64,000 bases of DNA, from assembly GCA_035222895.1 (NCBI GenBank), contig JAVYIG010000633.1, positions 1-64,000 on the forward strand, in the 5' to 3' direction. The translations under genes were made by a program, and so were the position numbers. Below are positions 32,280-42,915 of this stretch, piece by piece. Under the pieces are notes generated by a model. It made no database searches. It saw only the letters and a program-made list of their open reading frames with translations, and had not been told where the DNA came from. The DNA comes from Strongylocentrotus droebachiensis (lineage: Eukaryota; Echinodermata; Echinoidea; Camarodonta; Strongylocentrotidae). Numbering within the stretch: position 1 is the first letter of the stretch; the number at the start of each line of letters is the position of its first letter.

Positions 32280-33550
32280 CCTCATCTGCTGATATTCCAT
32301 AGAAACCACTTGCTTTAACCTGCGTAGTGATGCTGTCCTGTATGCACTGTCATATGCACTGCAGCAGCTCATTTTGCATCGTTTTAGAAGCGTTAGGGGC
32401 ATTCTGACCACAACTTCTAAGGTGCTCCTTGAGTACATAGGGTGGACTTCACACTTTCTGCACACGAATCTTGATTCAGGACGTGACGTTTGATCTCCTT
32501 TTTGCTTCCGTTTTCCTAGGGACTTAGGCTTGCACACAACACATGGTCGAGTTGTGTCTGGCTTATTTGCTGTAGGAGGGATATGCATGGGCCAATGTTG
32601 AGATTCTAAACATTGCAGCCTTAGTACATTTTCCTTATTACATCTCCTTCTTGGTCTGAGTGGTCAAGGTTGGTCCTGCACAAGCATGTTGAATTGTTCC
32701 TATAGGCAATCATCTGCTCAACGAGGTCTAGTACAAATTTCAAATGGTCAACCTTTCTATCTACTGCATGGCAGTTCACAATGTATGCATTCGTCACTGC
32801 CAGATCATTCAGATGAAATATGAGTTTTTTTGTACCACTTGAGTGATTTCCTCATATCTGCGTACGTGTTGGTTAGGAAGGCTGAAAGGCCTCTTCCACC
32901 CATGTATTTATTATAATCGAGAACGATGTCCGGTTTCTGTACATTTTCCCCTGTCACGTGATGTTTTTTCTGTGTGTCACTGAATGTGTTGGCAATTTTT
33001 AAAATCTTTCCTTGAAAGCGCCTCCCGCTGTGAGATTTTATCTTTGAAGCAGCGCCCACCTTCTGCCATTCCGGCATCACGCTCTGCTGCAGGTTCTCTA
33101 CGGAAACCTTTTTGTCGGTTTGCCAGTAGATGAGTGCCCATTTTGTATTTGACATGATGAATTTAATTAATCTGTTGGCTTATCTATTGTCATGCAAATT
33201 AAATTCCTTGGATCGTCTGAATATGGACATCCCACGAGTCATCTTTTGAGCAGGTTTTTCAGATTTTTGAGCATTTCAACTCTATTGGCTCTTACAGTTC
33301 CACAAGCATGAGTTCTCTGCTTGAAAAGTTCTGCCAGAAGCGTAGGACTTGATCGAGTTCCAATTGTCCATGAAGAGGCGGTATCCTTTATCCAAAAGTC
33401 CTGTCCATCCTTAGTCCAAAAGTCCTGTCCATCCTTAGTCCATCCTTAGCTTTACCGGTGTAAATGTCTAAATTTCCATGTATATCCAGACGGATAACAT
33501 ATTTATACCCTTTCATGCCATACTTTGCTGGCTTGCGAGAGTTATAAGTC
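32280..33550 (-). pseudogene. piggyBac-like transposase relic 1
   Basis: Reading leftward: YGMKGYKYVIRLDIHGNLDI-YTGKAK at about 33535-33450; CGTVRANRVEMLKN at about 33310-33260; PDIVLDYNKYMGGRGLSAFL, TNTYADMRKSLKWYKK at 32940-32820; NAYIVNCHAVDR at about 32790; and a C-terminal Cys-rich stretch CVVCKPKSLGKRKQKGDQTS with C-x2-C pairs at about 32560-32440. This is the conserved order of a PGBD-type transposase. The segment at 33155-32990 (KWALIYWQTDKKVSVENLQQ) is not piggyBac; it resembles the BEN-associated N-terminal domain, so two sequences are fused here. Confidence 0.72.
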
Positions 33551-33576
33551 TTGAAGCTCAGTCACCAACTGTGCAA

Positions 33577-33784
33577 TTGGTATTTGATGTACTTTGTGTT
33601 TTTAAGCAGAGTTTTGAAGAATTGATGGATTTTGGAATGTAATTGTTCTGCAATTTGACTGGATATGCGACTTGTAAAGTTGAGTGATGGGTTCTTAGTG
33701 GTCTGTAAACAACCATCCATTATCATCTTTGATCTAAGGTGGTATTCCAATGTATGTAGCATGTTTGCGCAAATTGGATATTGT
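33577..33784. repeat. Dispersed ~210-bp repeat, copy 2
   Basis: Collinear with 30418-30629: TTGATGTACTTTGTGTTTTT through GCAAATTGGATATTG. The relative order next to mobile-element genes suggests duplication with an element. Confidence 0.82.
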
Positions 33785-34180
33785 AATTGATTTAAAAACG
33801 TAGAATACTTTCACTGGCCTTCAACTTAGAGATTTACCGTTTGTGTCCCTAAGTTACTACTTTTTTCATTGATCTGCGGGCCGTTGCACATTTTTGGTTA
33901 ATTTTTTCATTAAACTCTTTTGGCGTGAAACAGCCTTGTCCGGTCTGTGTCTTGAATCGTCGCAAGACGCATTCTGGGGAAATTCAGGTTTCTAGAAATA
34001 AATAGTTCATATTATTGTAAGCAGCAACTTTGAATGCTCTACTTGGCAAACATTTCTTAGTTATACAGTGGACATGTATCAAATTCAAATTGCTAAATTA
34101 AAACAAAAATTAGAAAGCAGAATTACAACTTCTATCGGTATGTCTTAAAATTATTGACCAAGTAATAAGAATTGTGACGG

Positions 34181-35455
34181 TCAATGAATGCAAACACAAA
34201 TCATATATAGGGGCATTTCCATGACAAAGGACATGCTCCCAAATTTTGGAAGGATATCCCCAACAGAATGTCCTTGGATGAACAACATGCGATACTGAAG
34301 CGTTGTCTTCATCTTGTCATCTATTGTCCCTATATCAGGGTTCCTTCTGGCCGCGAGCAGCTTCATTTCTGTGATATGTCGTTGCTGACTTGCCATGTCT
34401 TCCCTGCCAACTGCAACTGCATCCTGCAATATATCAACCAATTTGATCGGCAATAGAGTAGGTTTGGCTCACCATAGGGCCCCTAAGGCCTAAACTATAT
34501 AAACTAGATGTAAGAAACATGGCAGTAGTAGAATTACAAATTAAAAAAATTCTGAACTTTCAATGAACACATCAAGCGTTTGGGGCTTACCATCTGTAAT
34601 ATTTCCCAGTACACTGGACTGCAGTCTTGATGGACATGCAGGTGTAATTGGTTTGGATGCTGTGTTGTCCCTCATCCTCACGTTCCTTAGTCTATTCTCC
34701 AGGAAGCCAGATGCATCACGATGGCCTCTGCCTTGAGTGAACCATGACTGCTTAGAAAGATATTAGAAAAAACTTCATTTACATGCTAGTAAACAAATCT
34801 GCTAAATTATGGTAACAGATGATACTTCTTCTTCTTCGTTATCCGAGAGAGGAAACTACTCGGTAATGGCTTTGGCCAAAGCCAGCTTGACATGCGACTT
34901 GACACTGTTGGAATAAGAAGACATTATGACACAATAAACAAATTCACTATTCAACTGAACACATCATTACCAAGAGAGAATTACTATTATAAAAACAATA
35001 TACATGATTTGTAAGCACTATAAATCCACATGATAATCAAATGCTCAAGGCGCAACATGTGCAAAAGATCACTTTTGAAGTTATTTCAACTTATTACTGC
35101 TTTTTATGATTACTTGAGAAAGAGTATACTATTTTGAGCTTAAGCAACTGCTTATGCTGGACATTCACGAATACATATAATTTAGCATAATTGAGCTGAA
35201 TCTACACTTTGCAAACTTTCATAACACCACATCAATAAAAACAGACTTTCAGATTGCTTGCAATGTACTTCTATTTGACACAAATAAGTTTGCAAGAGTA
35301 CACAGGATATGTAGGTAGAGCTTACTGTTTGCCATAGTGTTCAATCATATGAGAGGCAAAGGTGTTCACAATCATCTTTTTTGATTTGTAGCTCAGCAAA
35401 CCTTCCTCCATTTCTTTGATCAGGTTCTCCCCTTCAATCTTCCTTTTCAGTATTG
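34181..35455 (-). pseudogene. Family F gene, four exons in phase, one nonsense codon
   Basis: Exons on the - strand are 35455-35326 (ILKRKIEGENLIKEMEEGLL, KMIVNTFASHMIEHYG), 34904-34826 (HVKSHVKLALAKAITE, TAG, FPLSDNEEEE), 34747-34591 (SWFTQGRGHRDASGFLENRL, RNVRMRDN) and 34416 to about 34200 (AVGREDMASQQRHITEMKLL, KMKTTLQYRMLFIQGHSVGD). All have AG/GT borders and matching phases. The arrangement (N-terminal helical domain; GKG--TGFLE-RL--VR; EDM-SQQ-H---M; RR--I--G-S+-EIL-+-P) matches an uncharacterised multicopy family. The TAG in exon 2 falls where the family has E-x-F-P. Confidence 0.55.
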
Positions 35456-35459
35456 CTGT

Positions 35460-36440
35460 ACATCTTTGAATAAAGAGTCATAGTAGAAATCAATATGATT
35501 ACAAATCTATAATTGTTTTCATGATATTATTCCATATTATGCCATAAACCGTACATTTCCATTGATAATAGAGGATTATTTACCCTTCATTTTGATATGC
35601 AATAGTATAACTTCTATCTAATATTTATTTGAAATCAGTGTTAATATAATCAATATAGCGTCTGGAAAATAAACAGGTTTCCTTGCATAATCAAATATTA
35701 GGACACTGCTAATGTTTTAAAAACAAGAACAGAACAGATTTTTTTTTTTTTTTTTGTTTTTCAGTGCCCTTCGCACCATTGCGCACTTTTGATTGATTTT
35801 TTTTATTGAACTCCTGGGCGCTGAAGCAGCTATGGCCCCCAGGAGTCCTAAATCGGCGCATGACACACTTTGAAACTGAGGAAAAATGAGGAAGTTGAAA
35901 ATTTGCATAAAGCACATGAACATAAATACACAATAAGTATTTACCACACTTTTTTTTACAATAAAATTGAAGAACTCAACAGTCTCTAGTCAATAGCCTA
36001 CTTGCCGAGGGAAAGAGAGGAAGCAAACATCCATTCTTGCGTTATTGGGCAACTGTTTATCAAAAGTAAATGTCTAGCATACATTGTAATCCAATTGATG
36101 CTTTCTGCTTCACTAGGAGCAAAGGTCAAGTTCCTTGATTATTCTGCCATCTAACTCTAGTAATATTGTATAGAAATAGAAACATGATATATATATATAC
36201 ACTAATGCACATATTACAACAAGCAAACTACAGGTGTACCAGACTGTGAATATATAAACTTACATCACACTTTATTATGAAATAGAATGACACATAAATG
36301 TTTATGAAATTAAACTGTTCAAGCAGGTGCTGTTTAGGTTGAGAGAGATATTTGTTTGATTTTTATCTTTGGCCAAATAAACGTGAATTGAATTGAATTT
36401 GTCTTGCTTGTCATGGATTGACGAAAAAGCGTAACTCGTT
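35460..36440. other. Non-coding DNA with a T-rich block
   Basis: T runs near 35740-35757, an AT-dinucleotide patch near 36189 and GAATTGAATTGAATTT-like words near 36385. No exon recognised. Confidence 0.5.
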
Positions 36441-36446
36441 CATGTA

Positions 36447-37395
36447 CCGTAAATCTCCGTGTATAAGGCGTACCTGTGTATAAGGCGCACCCCTATTTTT
36501 AAGACTTGAAAAAAAAAAAAAAAAAAAATTGAAAAAAAAAAATCGGGAAGAAAAAAAAAATCAGGAAATTCTTTTTGCTTTTATTTTTTATTTTTTGCTT
36601 TTTGTTAAAACCAGATCAGATCCCGTCTTATTTCAGAGTTCGGAAATACTTTCATTTTATTACGAGGCAAAGTTGAAGTGCTTGTGAACTAAGTTAGACC
36701 TTTGCACAACAACAACAAAATCCAGCAGTCAAAACAGCACGTCCATTTGAACATATGGGACTACAATGACTATACAATGGTACAGGACATTTCTAGAATA
36801 ACTCCACACAACTTACCGACAAGTTTATGTTGCATTGTTGATATGAAGACGAAAATAAACTGCATAACTTATTTTTCTAATAAAATCTGCTGGTAGATTT
36901 AGATCTAAATCCGTACCATATTGCCAAAAAGTAAAAGAAGGGACGTGAAAGATCGTTTCTTACGAAGCTAGCTGCCGCGCAACGCAACTGCGCAGGTAAA
37001 AATCGCAATTCCTTATTACACCGCACATCATGGTAGGATACCAAATCTGCCCCCGCGTAAGTGAGCTGCATGATATAGATGAGTGAGCTGAAGACACGGG
37101 AGAGCTTCGGCCGGCAAAGTGCTTTGTGAAGGGCATAATTTATCGAGACTGAAAAAAAAAAAAAAAAAAAAAAATCTCTTCCCTTCAAATTAGGAACGTA
37201 CTTTTACTTCAAATAGTAGATTCTATTCTTTATTTTCATTATGAAATTCATGTTGAGACACAGAGATTTTTGAAAACCACTAAAAAGTTGCATTTTGAGG
37301 ACTCAACATATTCTGTACCTGTGTATACGGCGCACCCTGACTTTTGATTTATCCCGACGGTAAAAAAAGTGCGCCGTATACACGGAGATTTACGG
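36447..37395. mobile_element. TA-flanked non-autonomous transposon, 949 bp
   Basis: Inverted ends begin CCGTAAATCTCCGTGTATA at both sides (left 36447; right end reads TATACACGGAGATTTACGG to 37395), with near-match continuing into AAGGCGTACC/GGCGCAC. TA at 36445-36446 and 37396-37397. Inner repeats of CCTGTGTATAAGGCGCACCC occur at both ends. TA target duplication points to a Tc1/mariner-class relative. Internal poly(A) and poly(T) stretches; no transposase. Confidence 0.85.
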
Positions 37396-37399
37396 TATT

Positions 37400-39715
37400 G
37401 GTCATTTATTATATTTGACTTTAGTCAGGTAGCGCTCAATTTTCCACATGTTATGAAAGATAAATGAAATTTTACTGATTGAAAATACAGTGCTATTATT
37501 ATAAAAGATTGAGGTTTTCAGCATTAGCTCACTAAAAAGAAAAACATTGTAATCAGTTCCTATATCTGTATCCGTTTTTCTTTGCGGTTTATATTCCATA
37601 TTGTTTGTTTTATTACTTATGTTATTGTTGTTGTATGTCTTATACACTCTAAAAACTGAAATGTTAAATCCAACATTTTAAATGTTAGATTTAATGTTTA
37701 GCAAAGGTTGGAGGAGTGACAACCTTTTAAATGTTAATTTAACATTTCAGAAAAAGTTAGATTGAAAATGTTAAATGTATCATTTGGAAAATATAATTTG
37801 TAATATGTTGAAATAACATTCCAAAAACGTCATTTACTATTTGCCAAGTGTTGCTTTTGTGTGTGTAGCGTCTTTAACTAACCAATCAGACTGACAGCAC
37901 ATCGATAAAGAGCGACAATTTCCAGCTTGTAGTGATACCGTTAACAAAAGGCGTTTCAACCTGAAATTTAATCAGAATTAAACAATCATAAATAATATGT
38001 CAATTTTAAACTGTGTTTACAAACAATCTTGCAACAAATTAGTTGTATGATTAATGCATGTTTAGTTGTTTACTGAAATTACATATTACACTGTTCCAAA
38101 ATGAAATACATGTATCAATGCCCTCTAAAGACTGTTATATTTCCTTAGCATCATAAATGAATAATACATTTATGATACCCTGAAACTATGGCTACTTGAA
38201 TTTCCTTTGTTCACTATTGCATTCGTGTGCATGATAAACAACCCCTTTGGCTCTACAAAAATTACCCTAAATTCCTCTTAATATCTTATGCATGTCTACA
38301 ATTACCAAAAGTTATCTTCATTCTGTCACTTTATACAACTACCGGTACATTGACGACGACTGAAACAAGGACATGCGAAGCGTATTGCATGTCAAATATG
38401 AGCACTGTAAACAGTGCACATACTAAGCAAGCACTTGCCTCACAAATCTTTATTTCAATAGATCATACGCTCACAAACATGACCATCAGCAGCGGGATTT
38501 GACATCGTTCTCTGCTTGTTCTCTGGCTCTAGGGTTGTCTCTGCCATTCCATGATCCAGTGGTAGAGACTGAGGGAAACCGGCTTTTGAAACCATCAACA
38601 ACTCTCCTGTATCATGCGTGTCACCTAAATCTGATCAGACTCAAACAAAAGGTTATGCTATGCATGATGATGCAGATTTCAAGAAACCAACATAGTAAAA
38701 GAGTCATTTAAAAACGCATTTGCCCCTTTTTGCCTAAAGCGCGAAGTTGATCTGCCGAAATGTTGATATTGCGTCCATTATTAATCGATGAAGAATTCTA
38801 GCATCTTGTATAACAAATCAAAGTTTTAAGAGAAAAAAAAGTTCAAAAAATAATTTGTGGTCCTATCAACGTACTTTTTGATGTTGAAAACAAATAAAAG
38901 TGAAATAAATCACAATAATTTTGTCTTTCTTGTCTATAACGGAATGTTGATAATTTATTTCAAAAGTATCAAGATCTTTTTCTTTATGATAATGAAATAA
39001 ATTGATATACAATTTGACTAGTTCAACATATATATAAATAATGAAAATGGATACCTTATAAAATGACTGATTGAAAAACACAAAATTAAAAAAATTCGAA
39101 ATCTAATGAAATTCACAGGTTGAATCTTTGTCTGAATGCTGAATGAAATGCACTAAGAATTCAGCATAGCCACAACCTGCCCCCAACATGTTTTGGGGAG
39201 GGGGGTATCCATTTTTGTTTAAAGTTTTGTTTATTGGTTTTTCGAGGAGATACGATATCTTCTCAATTTTTGATAACTCTTATTGTTCTACCACAATTTC
39301 CCTATCGGTGCAACAAACTAAATTTGACGCTATTTTGGAAAGCGAAGGCTTGGGCCCCTCCTCATCACAGTGGTACCTACCTGTTATAAAATGATATCTA
39401 AATAACACAACACAGTCTGTACAACAGACTATCCCCATAACATTACACACATGTACCGTACTATGTAACTGCATGTGTAATGCATCATACAAAGTTACTG
39501 TGCGTATAAATCACTTTCATAACAAATTTTATACATCAAATTATCTGAAAACTATGAACGGTATAAAACCAACACCTAACTGAAACTGACGGCAAATTTT
39601 TAGTTATCAACATTGTTTGTTCAAATTATACTCACAACATTGGGCTTGTCTGGAATACTAAATTATCGATTGTAAGATGACTTTCCCAAATAGAGAATCA
39701 TGTGCAGCTAAATTG
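37400..39715. other. Mostly non-coding DNA with small inverted repeats
   Basis: Inverted ATGTTAAAT-type repeats near 37660-37760 (ACTCTAAAAACTGAAATG start) look like a short palindromic element. At about 39380-39300 the - strand reads YHCDEEGPKPSLSKIASNLV, which might be the first-Asp block of a pogo DDE domain; weak. No other exon recognised. Confidence 0.4.
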
Positions 39716-40309
39716 CTACGCCTCTGGCTTCCTCTCCGATAGTTGAGGGTGTCTCCGAAAGAAGGCCATCAACCACTTTTTCCCCGGCAACCCGTCCTTG
39801 AAAACAGTCGGTCGCTTGTCATCCACCACTATCTTCCGGACAGTCTATATTGAATTGAGCAATGAAGACAGGAAGAGGGAGACTACATGATTCTCTGGAC
39901 ATGATCGCTATTATTATTATGTTATCACATATAACAGGGGAACAGTTTTCCCAGGGTCTACCACAAAAATAAAGTCCCCATAAAACTCTCCACATTCTAC
40001 CCTGCTATGTTTAGCGCATACCCTATCGCTATTGTTATTTAGATTATTATTATTATCATCATCATCATCATCATCACTTTTATTATCATTATTAACAGTA
40101 CTTTAATTATATTGTCATCATTAAAATTATCAAGAACACAAGAGTTGATGGGTGCAAATTGCACAGCTCATGTTGGCTTACCTGCTGCAACTCGAGCCTG
40201 TTTACTCCAAATCCGATTCTCGCCATCTGCTGTGCCCAGTTTGCCAATTTCGCCTCTTCTGCCAAGGACAGGTAAGGACTTGGACCTTGAGTTGACCTGA
40301 TTGGCCTCT
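39716..40309 (-). pseudogene. pogo/Tigger (CENP-B HTH) transposase N-terminus, two exons
   Basis: Exon 40309-40182 encodes SPYLSLAEEAKLANWAQQMA-RIGFGVNRLELQQ and ends CAG|GTAAGC. Exon 39844-39716 encodes VRKIVVDDKRPTVFKDGLPG and KKWLMAFFRRHPQLSERKPE. The order (G-P-LS--EE--L--W---M---G-G--R--L, then PGK-W---FL-RHP-LS-RKPEA) is that of HTH domains of Jerky/pogo-type proteins. Phases agree across the intron. The catalytic DDE domain is not clearly present. Confidence 0.62.
40031..40100. repeat. (ATT)n/(ATC)n microsatellite
   Basis: Runs of ATT then ATC triplets at about 40039-40093, in the intron of the pogo-like relic. Confidence 0.9.
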
Positions 40310-40356
40310 TTCCAGCGATCTAAGTAGATACAGGTAAGGAGAAATTGGAAGGTTTA

Positions 40357-41020
40357 AGTAGAATGAGCTAAATGATACAAGAGGGGGAGAAATAAGCGAC
40401 TTTCATACTTTATGGGGGATGCCATAGAGCTCCGCAGCCTAATTCCTAACCGACATTTTGTCCTCTTTGACCCTCTCTTCTGCCTCATCCACCTGCTGCT
40501 GGTTATATCGCCGGTAGTTGTTCCTCTGAACTTTGAGGAGGGCAAAGAAGATCTTCTTCCACCACTTGAAGGATCTGTGGATGTTCAGGGAGTGCCTGCT
40601 CCATGGCTTTGGGTTTGACATATCTTCTAATGTGGTCTGGACCATTCTTTGCTCTGACTTCTTTGACGAAAGTGTCTCCGTTGTGCACAGACGTGATAAG
40701 CTTTACTGCTCGCTTGTCTGCCCATGAAATGTAAGTGATATCCCCTTCCTTTACCACTAAAGGTGGATCGTCCTTCTTGGGCTTGTGCGATTTGATAGCA
40801 TTGGGGACACCTCACCTCTCCGGTTGGTCCCCAGTGTCCCACATGCACCTGTGTCTTTGCTAGCCAGCTCTTCAAAAGACTCTGTGAAGAAAACAGATTG
40901 TCCATATAAATATGGTGTCCAATGTTTTGACCAGTGCTGCTGATTGACAAAGTAATTTGTCTTCTTCTGTCTGATCTTTTCTGTCACTCTTGCCACATGG
41001 TTTTCCTTCCTAATGTCCAT
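40357..41020 (-). pseudogene. piggyBac-like transposase relic 2
   Basis: Encodes GHHIYMDNLFSSQSLLKSWL, a degraded CGT-GTNRRGEV block, then GDITYISWADKRAVKLITSV and HNGDTFVKEVRA at 40750-40660, and YVKPKAME followed by SFKWWKKIFFALL at 40640-40540. These are the conserved YMDNFYTS, W-D-+-V--LST-H, KP--+--YN and RK--KWWKKIFF blocks of PGBD transposases. Frameshifts occur at about 40760 and 40600. It lacks the N-terminus and Cys-rich C-terminus. Confidence 0.72.
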
Positions 41021-41039
41021 AAAGAGTATTTTGAGGAAA

Positions 41040-41640
41040 AATTGGTTAACATACAGCTTTGATCACTATTCCTATCACATCGCTGCGATAGCTGAACACC
41101 TACCATACTACAATACCAATGGGCCTATATATTGCCTTTCAGCCATTCAGCGTGGAAGCATACAAAATATGAACAATTTCTAGAAAAGCTCTGATATATA
41201 CACATGCTTCATTACATCTCTATCACACATATACTATTCAAGTGACATTCTATGCATTCCACCTGAACAAACTAACTGCAATCACATTGCAAACTCTGTC
41301 AACAACATATTACATTTCAAAATAGCAAAGCGATTTAACAGTTGAAAATGTCCAAACAATATCTTCCCAAATTCCACTAGCATTGATGTGCAAAAGCCAA
41401 AATTAGGGGAAAAAGCGATGGGACAGAATTTGAGAGCTTTTCTCGTCATATCAGAAGTCATAGTTGAATAAAATTATATTGCATCTGATAAAAGCTTCCG
41501 AGCTATATTTATTCAGCAAGAAACAAAAAGAAACAAATTCCCTCTTTTCATGGTAACCTTATGTTTATAAAGCGCGTTGGGACGGAATGACAACATTTTA
41601 TAAGTTGTGAAAGAAGTTAAATTCAACTACATGTGACCTT
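41040..41640. other. Non-coding DNA
   Basis: Nothing recognisable on either strand. Confidence 0.45.
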
Positions 41641-41818
41641 CACACCCTTTTGAGACAAATTTTGAGCCCATTTGAGGACAGGCACTAGGTGAAGTCAGAA
41701 GCAGCAGGCTGTGTTCATAATCATTATGAATTATGAATTCAAATGTTTGCATTGCGTTCCAAGGCAGCAATGCTTGCCATCATCTCTCTGGCACGGACAG
41801 GTACTGTTTCTTGTCCAT

Positions 41819-42010
41819 TTATGCCATATAAACTAAGTTCTGAAGGAATGCAAAAAATCCATGTACTTCGTCTGCATAATGGATGTTGAAAACATAATGT
41901 ACCTTAAACAGTTTGTTGACAGCCTCTGTAAGGTCACCTCCACAGGGGATGGCTAGATCATACACAACAATGAAAAACTGAGTGGGATTGCAGTGCTCTC
42001 CTATGCCCAA
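41819..42010 (-). pseudogene. Family F C-terminal domain, copy 4
   Basis: Encodes NPTQFFIVVYDLAIPCGGDL, TEAVNKLFKVHYVFNIHYAD and EVHGFFAFLQNLVYMA with no stop until the end. It aligns with 21423-21640 (YYIIVDHRALP----EAIDQLFKSHYVFGLEY). This is the best preserved C-terminal module of the family here. Confidence 0.48.
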
Positions 42011-42085
42011 AAGGTATGGTTGTTGCTCTTCTCTTCAGCTAGGTGTGATTCCACACTTGTACCATTCTAAAGGGGGATAGGTAGG

Positions 42086-42120
42086 TAATATAAAAAAAAA
42101 AAAAAAAAATGTCAAATTTA
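42086..42120. repeat. Poly(A) tract
   Basis: About 17 A residues after TATAA, at the left boundary of a cluster of transposase fragments. Confidence 0.8.
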
Positions 42121-42204
42121 AAAGGCAAGAGCTTCTAGATAATTAAAGAAGGATCCCCTACAACTATTAAGGATGAGGCGCTAATGTGGTTTCGAACATC
42201 ACCA

Positions 42205-42282
42205 GAAAAAAACTGGTTTATATGCATTGAAATGGAAAATGGATAATAGTAAAATAGATGGTTACAGATTGAATTGTACCTT
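42205..42282. repeat. 75-bp direct repeat, copy A (pairs with 42463-42537)
   Basis: GAAAAAAACTGGTTTATATG through TTACAGATTGAATTGT occurs here and at 42463-42537, with about two differences. The hAT-like and recombinase-like exons each end beside one copy. Confidence 0.92.
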
Positions 42283-42287
42283 TTTGG

Positions 42288-42400
42288 GGCCTTTAAGCTC
42301 AAACGACCCAATGCTCTCTCCAAAGACAACCAACGAGTACACACGTGTTTGAGGATGGCATGTTGCTGAACTCCACACATCACTTGCATTACTGTGTACT
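42288..42400 (-). pseudogene. hAT-like transposase exon fragment
   Basis: Encodes MQVMCGVQQHAILKHVCTRW and LSLERALGRLS. The LKHV-TRWLSLERAL-R block is the conserved segment of ZNF862/KIAA1586-type hAT proteins just after the first catalytic region. A donor-like GTACAATTC follows. Confidence 0.6.
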
Positions 42401-42530
42401 CCTTCTGCCTCTTGCTTGATTTCTCAAGAAAGTAATAGGGATCAAGAGATCTACAGGAGCAGAAAAAAACTGGTTTATATGCATTAAATTGGAAAATGGA
42501 TAATAGTAAAATAGATGGTTACAGATTGAA

Positions 42531-42863
42531 TTGTGCCGTAGCACGTATCTCCTGGTCACACAACAGTTGCACCGGTTTTATGGTGTCTGTGGGGAAAAGA
42601 ACAGGGACCAAATGGTTGGTGCCCTTCCCTGTCTGATTGCAGATCTTAAGTTCAGACAGGAGTTTTCGGTGGGCCGGAACTCCAACTTCTTCCATCTGGT
42701 TTCTGTCCATCCATGCACCATCCTCTGCATCTCTCCAATCTTGGATCCTTAATCGGCTCGGCTCTCCTCCTCGCCTAGCGTTCCACAGAGTAAGTCTGGA
42801 ACATGTGAGATCTCTCAATTCAACAAAAGCATGCAAATCCCATACTCTGTACTCATCAGACAC
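42531..42863 (-). pseudogene. Tyrosine-recombinase-like fragment
   Basis: Encodes VELRDLTCSRLTLWNARRGG, EPSRLRIQDWRDAEDGAWMD and LLSELKICNQTGKGTNHLVP-VLFPTDT. The RLTLFNARRGGE-x-x-RL block is a common invertebrate hypothetical protein in which the Arg is comparable to box I of tyrosine recombinases; the GKG-NHLVPVL-P block follows as expected. The catalytic box II (H-x-x-R) and Tyr are not visible. Assignment to Crypton-type elements is inference. Confidence 0.5.
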
Positions 42864-42915
42864 AATTTCAGTTAGCTTTTCAAGGGTATGTTCCCTTAAT
42901 TCGTTGATTTCTTCC

